Notes: generated from the letters alone by a model not told the origin. Positions 9,370 through 19,200 are shown, counted from the first letter of the stretch. The stretch is 64,000 bases of DNA from Nitrobacter sp051912485 (GCF_051912485.1 NZ_CP196822.1:2728001-2792000); one strand, 5' to 3'. Numbers and translations are program-made.

Positions 9370-10218
9370 ATGACGCATGATTATCGAACCCAACCAGAGC
9401 ACCTTCCGGGCATCAACCGGCCTATGACCGCGAACGAGTTTTCTCTGTCGCGCGCGCGCACTGCGCCGCGCTATCCGCATCCCGGCAGTTCAACCGCGAT
9501 CGGCAGCAATGTCGCCTACAGGCTCGGGAAGTTGAAAGACCTGGGGCTGCTGCACGGCGTCTGGCTCGACTGCGGCTGCGCCAATGGTGGCTACACTGAA
9601 GCCCTGGTCGCCTGGGGCGCGCAGAAAGCCATCGGTGTCGACCCCGAACAATCCAGGATCGATGAGGCCAACGCGCGCAAACAGGCAAATCGCGAAGAGC
9701 CTATTCGGCCGCAAGACGCAGTCGAATACTACTGCTGTACCGACAATTTTCCGCTACCGGATGCGTCCGTCGATGCGGCGTTGCTGAACGAGGTTCTCGA
9801 ACACGTCACCGATGAGGCGGCCACGTTGCGCGAAATTCTTCGGGTGCTGCGGCCCGGCGGCCATCTGGTCGTGATGAGTCCGAACCGCTGGTTTCCATTC
9901 GAGGGCCACGGCATGCGACTTCTTGGACGTGATTTCGGCTTCCCGATCCCGCTCCTTCCCTGGCTGCCGAGTTCATGGACTGCGCACGCCATGGCCGCGC
10001 GGAATTACTGGCCTCACGAGTTGCGCAACATTGTGGCTACGGCTGGCTTCGAGATACAGAAGGTCGATTATGTGCTGCCGGTGTTCGAACTCTACCGATG
10101 GCTGCCGGCGAGCGTGATTTCGGCATACCGACGGCTCATGCCGCAGATCGAAAAGACACCCTTGCGCAAATTCGGCGTTTCAACTCTGATTGTCGCAACC
10201 CGACCTCTCAGTTCCTGA
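9370..10218 (+). CDS. class I SAM-dependent methyltransferase
   Basis: A 282-residue enzyme. The SAM-binding motif I reads LDCGCANGGYTEAL near residue 61, followed by the acidic end of strand 2 (IGVDPEQ), then motif DAALLNEVLEHV near 140 and LRVLRPGGHLVVMSPN near 160, as in Methyltransf_11 proteins. The frame extends further upstream, but the ATG at 9370 lies after the flippase stop and starts the normal fold. The last gene of the operon. It probably methylates a sugar of the exported polysaccharide or its terminal residue. Confidence 0.8.
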   Translation: MTHDYRTQPEHLPGINRPMTANEFSLSRARTAPRYPHPGSSTAIGSNVAYRLGKLKDLGLLHGVWLDCGCANGGYTEALVAWGAQKAIGVDPEQSRIDEANARKQANREEPIRPQDAVEYYCCTDNFPLPDASVDAALLNEVLEHVTDEAATLREILRVLRPGGHLVVMSPNRWFPFEGHGMRLLGRDFGFPIPLLPWLPSSWTAHAMAARNYWPHELRNIVATAGFEIQKVDYVLPVFELYRWLPASVISAYRRLMPQIEKTPLRKFGVSTLIVATRPLSS

Positions 10219-10408
10219 GACGTGAAGGCTGTCGGCAAGACTTCGGCGCGTCGCCTTCGTCTCCATTGAGCGCGCGCACAAACAATTTTCCTTAACGGAA
10301 ACGCGCCCACCAGAATCGCCACGACGTGGGTACGCGGTGGTCGATCAGATCTCCAATTGTGCGGAGACGGCGGAGAGCTTGCCAGGTGCTGCGCTGCGAG
10401 AGATGATG

Positions 10409-10431
10409 AGGCGGCACAGGAAGCGCCGCCT
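10409..10431. terminator. GC hairpin in the convergent gap
   Basis: AGGCGGC at 10409-10415 pairs with GCCGCCT at 10425-10431. It sits between the convergent methyltransferase and export-protein genes. No T run follows on either strand, so termination is only suggested by position. A smaller hairpin (TTTCC/GGAAA) lies near 10289. Confidence 0.35.
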
Positions 10432-10499
10432 GCGAACTTATAAAACCTGCGACATAAACCTAGACAAACACCGTCTCGTCTTGGAGGCAACCCTCGTTC

Positions 10500-12260
10500 T
10501 CAGTCCTGCGCGATGGCCCGGATCACCTTATGATTGCTGGCACTGGACCCGGCCGGCAATCCCTTGTGCGGCGTCACGGCCGGCGGAGTCACGGCTGGCG
10601 TTGACGGGACCGACGATATCGCCGGCAGCCCGGTCGCCTCGCTTGTTCCCACGACGATGTTGACGAGGTCGCCCGGCTGCAACAGGGTCATACCGCTAGC
10701 CGCGACGTTGACTGGCCCGGTCGTCGTTCGCCGTACGATTTGATAACTGACGCCATTCGTGTCTTCGGAGGACGTGAAGGCAACGCTTGTCGCGGACAAA
10801 TTCCTCAGAACGCCTTCGCTGCTGCTGAGCTCCCGCTCATTGTCCGCGATCTGTCGTTCGATCGCTTCGATCTCGACCGCGACGTCGTTCTCAAGATCGG
10901 CCTGAACCTTGAGCCCTTCCGCCTCGAGCGCGGCGAGCCGTTGCTTGGCCATTCCGAACTGGTTGATGGCGTCCTGCCGACGCTGCTCGGCGTCGGCCAA
11001 TTCGGCCTCAACCTGGCTCACCTGAGACTTGGCGATGACGTTGCGCTCCATCAGCGCATGCATGTTGTCGACGCGCTCCTGACGCGTCTTGACAAGCTTG
11101 TCGAGCGACGTCGTGTGGCCATACTCCAGAATATCCTGCTTGGCGGACTCTATGGCACCCTTGATCGCCCGTTTGCGGTCTTTACGCGCCCGAACGATGG
11201 CCTTGCGATCGTTGCTTTGCTCATTGACGAGACGGGTGGCCGCGGTTGCGCCGACCAATTCCATCAGCCGAAGTGGAACCTTGGGTGCCGCGCCGTCGCG
11301 TTCGGCCTTCAGAACCGCGTCACGCGCGATCAGCTTCACCACTGAATCCGCCGCCCCGCTCCGCTTCTGAATTTCCCGAACGGCTTCGACCTTCGACCAC
11401 GGATCGCTCGCGCCCCGATCGACGCCGCCGGCCATCGCGATCGCGTGCAAGACCGTCGCGCCGGGTACGTATTTGAAGGAGCCGGGATTCTTCACGGGCC
11501 CCAAAACATATATCGGCGCACGCTCCATCAACACGACGTTGACCATCCCCTGGCGACCCAGAAGATTCTCGAAGGCTTCATCGATGGCGGCATGCACTTG
11601 CTGCGCCGACCGCGCCGCAACCGCAATGGAACCGAGTAAAGGTATTGAAACCGTGCCGTCCTCCTGAACAGTGTATTCGCCGCTCAGTTCCGGACGCTGC
11701 TGGATGCCGCGCATTGCTGAGGTCGCGCGACCCCATTTATCCTCCTCGACGTTCACCCGCTCGTAGAAGGCTATCTTCAGCTTATCGCCGACACCGAACG
11801 ACAGTCCAGCGGCGGGAGACGGCGTGACATCACTGGCCTTGCCCTCACCGCTCAAGGCGGCGCCGGGTTCGACCGCGCTTGCATCGGCCGCAACATGGAT
11901 CAGCGTATCCGGTTTCGGTGCCGACATGGTGGGTGGCGACACGGTTGGCGGGGCATACCCAGCGACGATTTGCTGCGGCTGATCGTGCGGGCTCGAATTG
12001 CCGGCGAGAGCCTTTTGCACCACGCCGCCGGAGAGGCCACCGACCAGTCCATTGCCTTGGATGAGTATTCTGTCCACCAGCGGTCTGTCCGCCAGCACGG
12101 TGGCGAGCCCATATAATCCGATCGTGAGCAGGATGGGCTTCGCGATTTTTCCGCGGGGAGCCGTACGTGGAGTTAAAGACGTACTTGAACTTAAAGACGT
12201 GCTTGCCGCCTTCAATGAAGAGGAGAGACAGGCTCGGAAGAAATCGCGATGGGCGCCCAT
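10500..12260 (-). CDS. polysaccharide export protein, Wza/ExoF-like with coiled coil
   Basis: A 586-residue protein. A hydrophobic segment (KPILLTIGLYGLATVLA, near 41) is followed by a proline-rich stretch. The Poly_export domain begins at GVGDKLKIAFYERV near 155, with YTVQEDGTVSIPLLGSI near 196. An SLBB-like domain (APIYVLGPVKNPGSFKYV) starts near 250, and a coiled coil covers about 340-470. A second short beta domain ends the protein. This resembles ExoF-type periplasmic proteins that couple polymerisation to outer-membrane export. There is no lipobox, unlike Wza. It is convergent with the biosynthesis operon and has its own promoter region at 12261-13000. Confidence 0.8.
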   Translation of the reverse strand: MGAHRDFFRACLSSSLKAASTSLSSSTSLTPRTAPRGKIAKPILLTIGLYGLATVLADRPLVDRILIQGNGLVGGLSGGVVQKALAGNSSPHDQPQQIVAGYAPPTVSPPTMSAPKPDTLIHVAADASAVEPGAALSGEGKASDVTPSPAAGLSFGVGDKLKIAFYERVNVEEDKWGRATSAMRGIQQRPELSGEYTVQEDGTVSIPLLGSIAVAARSAQQVHAAIDEAFENLLGRQGMVNVVLMERAPIYVLGPVKNPGSFKYVPGATVLHAIAMAGGVDRGASDPWSKVEAVREIQKRSGAADSVVKLIARDAVLKAERDGAAPKVPLRLMELVGATAATRLVNEQSNDRKAIVRARKDRKRAIKGAIESAKQDILEYGHTTSLDKLVKTRQERVDNMHALMERNVIAKSQVSQVEAELADAEQRRQDAINQFGMAKQRLAALEAEGLKVQADLENDVAVEIEAIERQIADNERELSSSEGVLRNLSATSVAFTSSEDTNGVSYQIVRRTTTGPVNVAASGMTLLQPGDLVNIVVGTSEATGLPAISSVPSTPAVTPPAVTPHKGLPAGSSASNHKVIRAIAQD

Positions 12261-13000
12261 GACACGTCGCCTCTGTTCTATGGCGATTTTCTACGGTGGC
12301 CCTACCGTTCCGGAACTCGGCACAGGTAAGGCCTTCTACCCTCACCATGCTACGCATCGCGGCCGGAAGCACAAATCCCCTTTGTGGGCACCCCTTTCGG
12401 AGTATCTCGTCGCAGCGTTGGAACAATGTCATCAGCCCTGGCCCTGAAGCCTTTCCAATGGCGAGCGCAGCCAATGCTTCGGTATTCCGTTCCGGCACGA
12501 GACGACGACCGGACCGCCATCACGCTTGTTACCGCCACCGGCAATTGCACCGGATGATGTATCTATCCAGCGTCTTCTCTTTTGCTGAAACTGGAATCGA
12601 CCATCCATGGTTGAAAGCCTTTGCACATTGCGAGCAATTGACACCATCGTGGCAACCCGGTCCGGAGTACCGGGGTAATGAATACCTGCGGATGAAGACA
12701 GATGCCCCGCCAGACATTCAGTCTGCTGACATCAAAGTTGAAGAAGAAAAATTAGACGACGCGTTCCGGAGATAGACTCACCGGACCATTCCGCAACGAG
12801 AAGATCGGGCCGCAAGCTTCTCTCACTTAAGAGGGAATCGTCGTTCTGCCCCGGACTCGTTTGCCCGAGGGCTCGTTGCTGCGGTCGAAGCCGCACACAT
12901 CGACGCCTTATTTTCTGCTCTCCTCGATTATTTTGTCGCCATCATTTCTGGCCACAGCAGGCAAGGATTGGGGGTTCTCTAAGATCGACGGGGATAATGG
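12261..13000. promoter_or_regulatory. divergent intergenic region, no gene seen
   Basis: This 740-bp gap separates the export-protein gene (leftward) and the GH16 gene (rightward). Short open frames at 12296-12775 and nearby lack ribosome-binding sites and sensible composition and are not called. GGGGA lies 5-10 bases before the GH16 ATG. The long leader suggests regulated promoters, but no operator could be recognised. Confidence 0.35.
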
Positions 13001-14902
13001 ATGGCTCTATCTACACCCACAGGTTACAACTCAGGCGACCTGGTTTTCCAGGAAGACTTCTCGGGGACGACACTCAACAGCACCTGGCGCAATTACATTA
13101 CGAGCAATGCCGCCCAGGGTGCACCCTGGAATAGTAATGGATCCGGAGGAAACGGTCCGGGCGGACAGTATGACGCTGACTACAATATGCCGAGCCAGGT
13201 AACCGTAAGTAACGGTACTTTGAATCTCACGGCGATCAAGCAACCCGTAACCGGCAATAATCAGGGCAAGACACAGACATTCCCGATTACATCCGGCGCC
13301 GTCAGCAGCTATGGCAATTTCGAATTCACGGGCGGCTACCTTCAGATCAGCATGAAGGCGCCGAGCGGTGACGGCGCTTGGCCGGGCCTCTGGCTGTTGC
13401 CGGGGAAAGGCGCAGGCAACAGCCGCGACAATTTTGAGATCGACATGCAGGAAGGCGGGTACACCGGCAAAGGCCCGGCAAACCAGGCATTCTCGGCCAA
13501 TCTTCATACGCCAAACGGCACCTTCAACAAAGTCATCGACAGCGGCGTCGATCTCACGGCCGGCTTTCATACCTATGGTATCGATTGGGTGCCGGGTAAG
13601 TCGATCACCTGGTATCTCGACGGCAAGCAGATGGCGCAGGTCACCAGCGCGCAAATGCCGATTCCGACCCAGCCCATGGAATTGATCATGGACAATCAGG
13701 TCGCGAATTCCAACACGTCCGGTTGGCACACGGTTCTGAACGATTCGACTCCGTCGTCGATGCCGATGCAGATCGATGCAGTCCAACTTTTTCAAAAACC
13801 TGGTAGTGGCTACACCGTTACGGGCGCCAACGTCAGCCCGTCAGCATCAAACACGCCACCCGCAACCACTCCTCCAGTGACTGCGCCCCCGGTAACCACT
13901 CCTCCGGTGACGTCGCCGTCGGCAAGTCAGCCCACGGTGACTCAAGCAACGGCCTCGCCAGGGAAAGGCGTTGAGCATGTCGGCGACAAGGTCACGCTGA
14001 CGCTCGGTTTCAACGAAGCCGTGACGGTGACGGGCAAGCCCACGCTGACACTTAATGACGGCGGGACCGCCACCTATGTCGGCGGCTCCGGGACCAACTC
14101 GCTTACCTTTCAGACCACTGTCGCAGCGACGAATACCAGCACCCCCTCGCTCGCCATCACGAAAGTCAATCTTCCAAGCGGTGCGAGCATCAAGGACGCG
14201 AGCGGTCTCTCCGCGAACCTCTCGGGTGCGGTGAAGACATTCTCCGGCCTTCAGATCGATCCGTCGCCGATGAGCACATCGGAAGGCGGAACGGGCGGCG
14301 GGCCGACGACACCGCCAACAACGACACCACCAACAACCACACCTTCGGTCTCCACGCCTGTTCTATCGGTGGCGGACCGCACGCTGTCGGTTGACGCTCA
14401 CGGCGCGATTGACTTGGGACTCAGCGTCAAGTCATCCGATCCGAACGACTCCGTGACCGTCAACATCAAGGGATTGCCTCGGTACGAGTCGATAACCTCC
14501 AATCTCGATGGCCATACATTCAAGGGTAACAACATCACCTTGACTGCCGCACAGGTCGAGGGCGGATTGACGCTGCACTCCAATTATGGGGGCTCGGGCC
14601 ATCCGGTTGCGACGCTCACGGCAACGGCAACCGCGAAGGATCCTATCACCGGTGCCGTTGCGAGGTCCGCATCACAGACTATCACCGTGACCGATCCTCC
14701 GGCTGCATCAGCCGGAACTCCGCCTTCGGCCCCATCAACAGGGACTTCACATTCTCATGCAAATCACAGCTTCGCGCTGCTGAATCAATATCTGGCCGGC
14801 GGCGGATTCTCTGGACAGGTGGATCACGGACAGATCGCCACGTCCGCGTCGAAAGCGTCGAACTGGCTGAACGAGTCATTCCTGACCCGACCTCGGCATT
14901 AA
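13001..14902 (+). CDS. secreted glycoside hydrolase family 16 with linker and Ig-like domains
   Basis: A 633-residue protein. The GH16 catalytic domain covers about 8-270 with the diagnostic EIDMQE at 146-151 (nucleophile E146, acid/base E151) and WPGLWLLPG at 127. A Thr/Pro linker near 285-305 leads to an Ig-like domain of the 'AVTVTGKPTLTLNDGGTA' type (about 308-420). A second T/P linker and a beta domain (450-565) follow. The tail FALLNQYLAGGGFSGQV...ESFLTRP is common at the C-terminus of rhizobial type I substrates. There is no signal peptide, consistent with export by the ABC/HlyD pair directly downstream. It probably trims the exopolysaccharide, like ExoK/ExsH, but the bond cleaved is not known. 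Confidence 0.85.
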   Translation: MALSTPTGYNSGDLVFQEDFSGTTLNSTWRNYITSNAAQGAPWNSNGSGGNGPGGQYDADYNMPSQVTVSNGTLNLTAIKQPVTGNNQGKTQTFPITSGAVSSYGNFEFTGGYLQISMKAPSGDGAWPGLWLLPGKGAGNSRDNFEIDMQEGGYTGKGPANQAFSANLHTPNGTFNKVIDSGVDLTAGFHTYGIDWVPGKSITWYLDGKQMAQVTSAQMPIPTQPMELIMDNQVANSNTSGWHTVLNDSTPSSMPMQIDAVQLFQKPGSGYTVTGANVSPSASNTPPATTPPVTAPPVTTPPVTSPSASQPTVTQATASPGKGVEHVGDKVTLTLGFNEAVTVTGKPTLTLNDGGTATYVGGSGTNSLTFQTTVAATNTSTPSLAITKVNLPSGASIKDASGLSANLSGAVKTFSGLQIDPSPMSTSEGGTGGGPTTPPTTTPPTTTPSVSTPVLSVADRTLSVDAHGAIDLGLSVKSSDPNDSVTVNIKGLPRYESITSNLDGHTFKGNNITLTAAQVEGGLTLHSNYGGSGHPVATLTATATAKDPITGAVARSASQTITVTDPPAASAGTPPSAPSTGTSHSHANHSFALLNQYLAGGGFSGQVDHGQIATSASKASNWLNESFLTRPRH

Positions 14903-14907
14903 ACAAC

Positions 14908-14964
14908 TGGTGTGCCCAGGCGCCCCGCTCCGTCGCTGGACGGACTTGGCGTCTGGGCACACCA
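14908..14964 (+). terminator. 17-bp-stem hairpin between enzyme and exporter genes
   Basis: TGGTGTGCCCAGGCGCC at 14908-14924 pairs with GGCGTCTGGGCACACCA at 14948-14964, with one G-U pair, and the loop holds its own CCGTC/GACGG stem. It starts 6 bases after the GH16 stop and ends 59 bases before the ATPase start. There is no T tract, so it may be a partial terminator or an mRNA-stabilising structure that lets the enzyme be made in excess over its exporter. Confidence 0.65.
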
Positions 14965-15023
14965 TCGATTTATGCGGAATTTGGAATCCCCATATAATTT
15001 CCGAGAGCTGAGCTAGGATAGCG

Positions 15024-17786
15024 ATGCAAAACGAGAACGTTGCGACGGAGGACGCTGGGCTTGTTGCCCTATGGCTATTTCTGCGTCTTCAAGGCGTGAA
15101 CGCCGCAATCGATCAGATCCGCGAGCGCTGCGGAACCACGGCAGCGATAGGTATTCGAGCGATGCTCCGCTGCGCCGCTCAGCTTGGGATCGCGATGGGT
15201 GCGCGTAGGACGCACTGGGAGCAGCTGGTCAGCATGCGGCAGCCTGGAATCGTGTCGCTTCGCAATGGTGGATTTCTACTTCTTGGACGCGCCGACAACA
15301 ACGGCGCGTTGGTTATGTATCCGTTTTCGGGGCATCCTGGCTCCGGGCAAACCAAGCTGATTACGCGCGAAGAATTCGAGGCAGTCTGGGATGGCCGCAT
15401 CGTCTTTGCCGGATCGACCGGTTTTATGCAGCGTGTTCATTATGCCCTGGCGAACGCGGCTATCCGCGGACGTAGCATGGTGATGTACTCCCTTTCCGTT
15501 GCATCGATCCCAGGGCGCAGCTTCGCAGCCTGCGCTCGTCATGCCTTTGCCGATGCATTCGTTTACGCGCGCAGATTAGTGCGACAGCTGCAGCAGGTGC
15601 GCCGCACCGACCGAAGCGAGCTCGCCACCGAAACCGCGGAGCCGGATAACGCGGAGTCGGATACTGCGAATGCCGACGAGTGCGGCCTGCTGGCCTTGGT
15701 GACCTTGTTGCGATGCCACGGCGTCGCTGCTGATCCAGCACAAATTCGGCATCAACTTGGCGTCACGCGGGTCGACCTTTCCAGCATGTTACGCTGCGCC
15801 AAGGATTTCGGGCTCAAGGCCCGGATACAAAAGACCAGTTGGAGTCGGCTCGCCGTGACCCCGCTGCCAGGCATTGCCGTCTTGCGAAACGGCGGATTCC
15901 TGATCCTCGGCAAAATCGTCGACGACAAGCTCCTGGTCCAGTGGCCAGCGGTTCCGCAGCCCGAAATAATGACGCAGGCTGAACTCGAGGCCATTTGGGA
16001 CGGCGACATCGTTCTGATGGCGCGTCGTGCGTCGCTTGCGGACCTCTCCCGACGGTTCGACATCAGCTGGTTCCTCGGCGCAATTCACAAGTACCGCCGC
16101 CTTCTGGGTGAGGTGCTGATTGCATCTTTCTTTCTTCAGGTTTTCGGCGTCATCTCCCCCCTCTTCTTCCAGGTCGTCATCGACAAAGTACTCGTGCATC
16201 AAAGCATGAGCACGCTCGACGTTCTGGTCGTTGGTCTCGTCTCTCTGACTCTCTTCGAGGCCATTCTTGGCACCCTGCGGGTCTATGTGTTCGCCCACAC
16301 GACAAATCGGATCGATGTCGAGCTCGGCGCCCGGCTGTTTCGACACTTGATGGCGCTACCGATCGCTTATTTCCAGGCGAGACGCGTTGGCGATTCCGTC
16401 GCGCGCGTGCGCGAACTCGAGAACATCCGCCAGTTCCTGACGAGTTCGGCGCTGACGCTCGTGATCGACTTCCTGTTCACGTTCGTCTTTCTCGCGGTGA
16501 TGTTCTACTACTCTATATCGTTGACGTTCGTCGTCTTGGCCTCGTTTCCGTTTTATATCGGTATTTCCGCAGGTGCGGCGCCGTTGTTTCGCAAGCGCCT
16601 TGACGAAAAATTCAATCGCGGCGCCGAGAATCAGGCCTTCCTCGTCGAGAGCGTGACCGGCGTCGAAACGCTGAAGGCAATGGCGGTCGAACCGCAGATG
16701 CAGCGCCGCTGGGAGGAGCAGCTTGCCGCATATGTATCAGCAAGCTTCCGCGTTCTCAGCTTGAACAATACGGCGAGTCAGGCGGTTCAAGCTGTCAACA
16801 AGCTCGTCATCGCTGCGATACTTTACTTCGGCGCCAAGCTCGTGATCGGAGGAGAGATGTCCGTCGGCGAACTGGTCGCGTTCAATATGCTGGCTTCTCG
16901 CGTAAGCATGCCGGTGCTGCGGCTGGCGCAGCTCTGGCAGGATTTCCATCAGGCCCGCCTGTCGATCGACCGGCTTGGCGACATCCTCAACACGATACCA
17001 GAGCCGAGCTTCAGTCCCGGACGCGCCGCATTGCCGGCGATCCGTGGCCAGATCACTTTCGATCATGTGACCTTTCGGTATCGCGTTGGCGGTCCCGAAG
17101 TGCTGCATGACGTGTCTTTCAGCGTCGAGCCCGGCCAGGTCGTCGGTGTGGTCGGTTCATCGGGATCCGGCAAGAGTACCATCGCCAAACTGATCCAACG
17201 CCTCTATGTGCCGGAAAGCGGACGCGTGCTGATCGACGGTGTGGATCTTGCGATGGTGGATCTCGCATGGCTTCGCCGGCAGACCGGCGTCGTGCTGCAG
17301 GAAAACGTGCTCTTCAACAACTCCGTTCGAGAGAACATCGCGCTCGCTGATCCAGCGGTCCCCATGGAGCGCATTATTGCGGCGGCTGAACTCGCGGGAG
17401 CTCACGACTTCATCCTGGAATTACCCGAAGGCTACGACACCGTCGTGGGCGAGCGGGGCAGCAGCCTATCGGGCGGACAACGCCAGCGCATCGCAATTGC
17501 TCGCGCTCTCATTATGGATCCGCGCATCCTCATTCTTGATGAGGCCACCAGCGCCCTGGACTACGAAAGCGAGCGCGCCATCCAGCAGAATATGAAACGG
17601 ATCGCGGCAGGCCGGACGGTTTTTGTCGTTGCTCATCGTCTCTCGACCGTGCGGCAGGCCGATCGCATCATTACCATCGAGAGAGGCCGCATCGTCGAGG
17701 ATGGCCATCACGACGCGCTGATCCGCTCGAACGGCCGCTATGCGAAGCTGCATTTCCTACAAGCAGGCATCCATGACGCCAGCTAG
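15024..17786 (+). CDS. type I secretion ABC transporter with two C39-like domains
   Basis: A 920-residue exporter. Two homologous N-terminal domains lie at about 7-135 and 215-345. Each has the C39 pattern ending 'PGI..LRNGGFL.LG' and 'LEAIWDG'. The peptidase Cys is Ala11 in the first and Cys220 in the second, and the catalytic His is replaced by Gly in both, so neither should cleave. They probably bind substrate, as the C39-like domain of HlyB does. The transmembrane domain covers about 345-620. The ATPase has Walker A GSSGSGKST near 711, LSGGQRQR signature and ILILDEATSALD. It overlaps the HlyD gene by 14 bases. The likely cargo is the GH16 enzyme upstream. Confidence 0.88.
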   Translation: MQNENVATEDAGLVALWLFLRLQGVNAAIDQIRERCGTTAAIGIRAMLRCAAQLGIAMGARRTHWEQLVSMRQPGIVSLRNGGFLLLGRADNNGALVMYPFSGHPGSGQTKLITREEFEAVWDGRIVFAGSTGFMQRVHYALANAAIRGRSMVMYSLSVASIPGRSFAACARHAFADAFVYARRLVRQLQQVRRTDRSELATETAEPDNAESDTANADECGLLALVTLLRCHGVAADPAQIRHQLGVTRVDLSSMLRCAKDFGLKARIQKTSWSRLAVTPLPGIAVLRNGGFLILGKIVDDKLLVQWPAVPQPEIMTQAELEAIWDGDIVLMARRASLADLSRRFDISWFLGAIHKYRRLLGEVLIASFFLQVFGVISPLFFQVVIDKVLVHQSMSTLDVLVVGLVSLTLFEAILGTLRVYVFAHTTNRIDVELGARLFRHLMALPIAYFQARRVGDSVARVRELENIRQFLTSSALTLVIDFLFTFVFLAVMFYYSISLTFVVLASFPFYIGISAGAAPLFRKRLDEKFNRGAENQAFLVESVTGVETLKAMAVEPQMQRRWEEQLAAYVSASFRVLSLNNTASQAVQAVNKLVIAAILYFGAKLVIGGEMSVGELVAFNMLASRVSMPVLRLAQLWQDFHQARLSIDRLGDILNTIPEPSFSPGRAALPAIRGQITFDHVTFRYRVGGPEVLHDVSFSVEPGQVVGVVGSSGSGKSTIAKLIQRLYVPESGRVLIDGVDLAMVDLAWLRRQTGVVLQENVLFNNSVRENIALADPAVPMERIIAAAELAGAHDFILELPEGYDTVVGERGSSLSGGQRQRIAIARALIMDPRILILDEATSALDYESERAIQQNMKRIAAGRTVFVVAHRLSTVRQADRIITIERGRIVEDGHHDALIRSNGRYAKLHFLQAGIHDAS

Positions 17787-19200
17787 CAAGAACGTTGTCG
17801 CATTTCCAAAGGCCACGGTCCGCCGCCGCGAGGCCGAAATTGCGTTTCTGCCGGCAGCCCTTGAGATCGAGGAGAGGCCTCCGTCGCCGGTCGGGCGCGC
17901 GATCGGAGCCAGCATCATCGCGGTCTTTTGCGTAGCGCTCGCATGGGCGTCGCTGGGCAGTGTCGATATCGTCGCAACCTCGACTGGCAAGATCGTCCCC
18001 GGGGGGCGAACCAAACTCGTTCAGCCATTCGAGACAGGTGTAGTCCGCGCCGTCCACGTGCGGGACGGCCAGACAGTCAAGGCTGGCGATGTTCTCGTTG
18101 AACTGGACCCCACAATGACCGGCGCCGACTGGGAGCGGCAGAAGAGTGATTTCGTCAGCGCTGAACTCGACGCCACACGGCTGCGAGCTGCACTCGCGGA
18201 TGATCCACTTGCGGCTTTTCGTCCACCTGAAGGAGCGGACCCCGTCAAGATCGAGACGCATCGTCAGCTTCTGCTCAGCGAGCACGCCGAACAGGATGCC
18301 AAGCTTTCAGAGATCGGCCGTCAGTTAGGCCAGAAGGAAGCCGAGCGGGCGACCATTTCCGCCAGCGTCGCGAAGATCCAGGCCACCATTCCGGTGTTGC
18401 AGGAGCGAGTCAACATTCACAAGACGCTCCTTGACAGGGGATTGGCGTCGAAGGTCGTTTATCTCACCGAGTTCCAGGATCTCGTTGGCCTCCAGCAGGA
18501 TGTCACCGTCCAACAAAGCAAGCTTCGTGAAGCCGATGCGGCGATCGCTTTGCTGAGGGAGACAAGAGAAAAGACCGCCGTGGGGCATCGGCGTGCCATC
18601 TATGATGCGCTGTCCAAAGCGGAACAAAAGGTCGCGAGCCTTAAGCAGGACGTGATCAAGGCCGATCAGCGAACCAAGCTCCAGAGCTTGGTCGCACCAG
18701 TTGACGGCGTCGTGCAGCAGCTTGCCGTTCATACGGTAGGAGGCGTGGTGACGCCCGCCCAGGTGCTTGCGGTGGTGGTTCCGACACAAGCCCCTCTCGA
18801 GATCGAGGCGATGGTGTCCAATCGCGATATCGGATTCGTTCATTCAGGTCAGAAGGCGGAAATCAAGGTCGACACATTCAACTTCACTCGCTATGGGCTC
18901 CTTCACGGCGAGGTGCTCAGCTTGTCATCCGACGCCATTGCCCACGACAGGCCATCGAACGGATCGAATGACCGGATCACGGGCGCAGCATCGAATACCA
19001 GCGAGCCGCGGGGTCAGGAGTTGCAATATGCCGCGCGCATCTCGCTTGACCGCACGGAAATGCAAATAGACGAGAAGCTCGTCAAGCTAAGTCCCGGAAT
19101 GGCGGTGACGGCCGAGATCAAGACAGGCTCGCGCAGGATCATCAGCTACCTGCTCTCGCCGCTGGCAAAATACAAGCGGGACTCCTTAAGGGAGCGGTAG
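17773..19200 (+). CDS. HlyD-family type I secretion membrane fusion protein
   Basis: A 475-residue periplasmic adaptor. One N-terminal transmembrane helix (AIGASIIAVFCVALAWASL, about 40-60) is followed by a biotinyl-lipoyl half motif (GKIVPGGRTKLVQPFE), a long coiled coil (about 130-300), the second lipoyl half (LQSLVAPVDGVVQQLAVHT) and a beta-barrel domain. It bridges the inner-membrane ATPase to a TolC-like outer-membrane channel, which is not encoded in this window. The ATG at 17773 lies inside the end of the ATPase gene, so the two are co-translated. Length and domain order are normal for PrsE/HlyD. Confidence 0.88.
   Translation: MTPASKNVVAFPKATVRRREAEIAFLPAALEIEERPPSPVGRAIGASIIAVFCVALAWASLGSVDIVATSTGKIVPGGRTKLVQPFETGVVRAVHVRDGQTVKAGDVLVELDPTMTGADWERQKSDFVSAELDATRLRAALADDPLAAFRPPEGADPVKIETHRQLLLSEHAEQDAKLSEIGRQLGQKEAERATISASVAKIQATIPVLQERVNIHKTLLDRGLASKVVYLTEFQDLVGLQQDVTVQQSKLREADAAIALLRETREKTAVGHRRAIYDALSKAEQKVASLKQDVIKADQRTKLQSLVAPVDGVVQQLAVHTVGGVVTPAQVLAVVVPTQAPLEIEAMVSNRDIGFVHSGQKAEIKVDTFNFTRYGLLHGEVLSLSSDAIAHDRPSNGSNDRITGAASNTSEPRGQELQYAARISLDRTEMQIDEKLVKLSPGMAVTAEIKTGSRRIISYLLSPLAKYKRDSLRER

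Noticed and set aside
12296..12775. 159-codon plus-strand open frame in the gap before GH16
   Set aside because: No ribosome-binding site and low-quality composition; overlaps other open frames in all phases of a GC-rich region.
13860..14350. Thr/Pro-coding tandem repeats as a CRISPR-like or minisatellite array
   Set aside because: They are short degenerate in-frame linkers within the GH16 gene, with no spacers.
13001..14902. RTX calcium-binding repeats in the GH16 protein
   Set aside because: No GGxGxDxUx repeats; the C-terminal part consists of Thr/Pro linkers and Ig-like domains.
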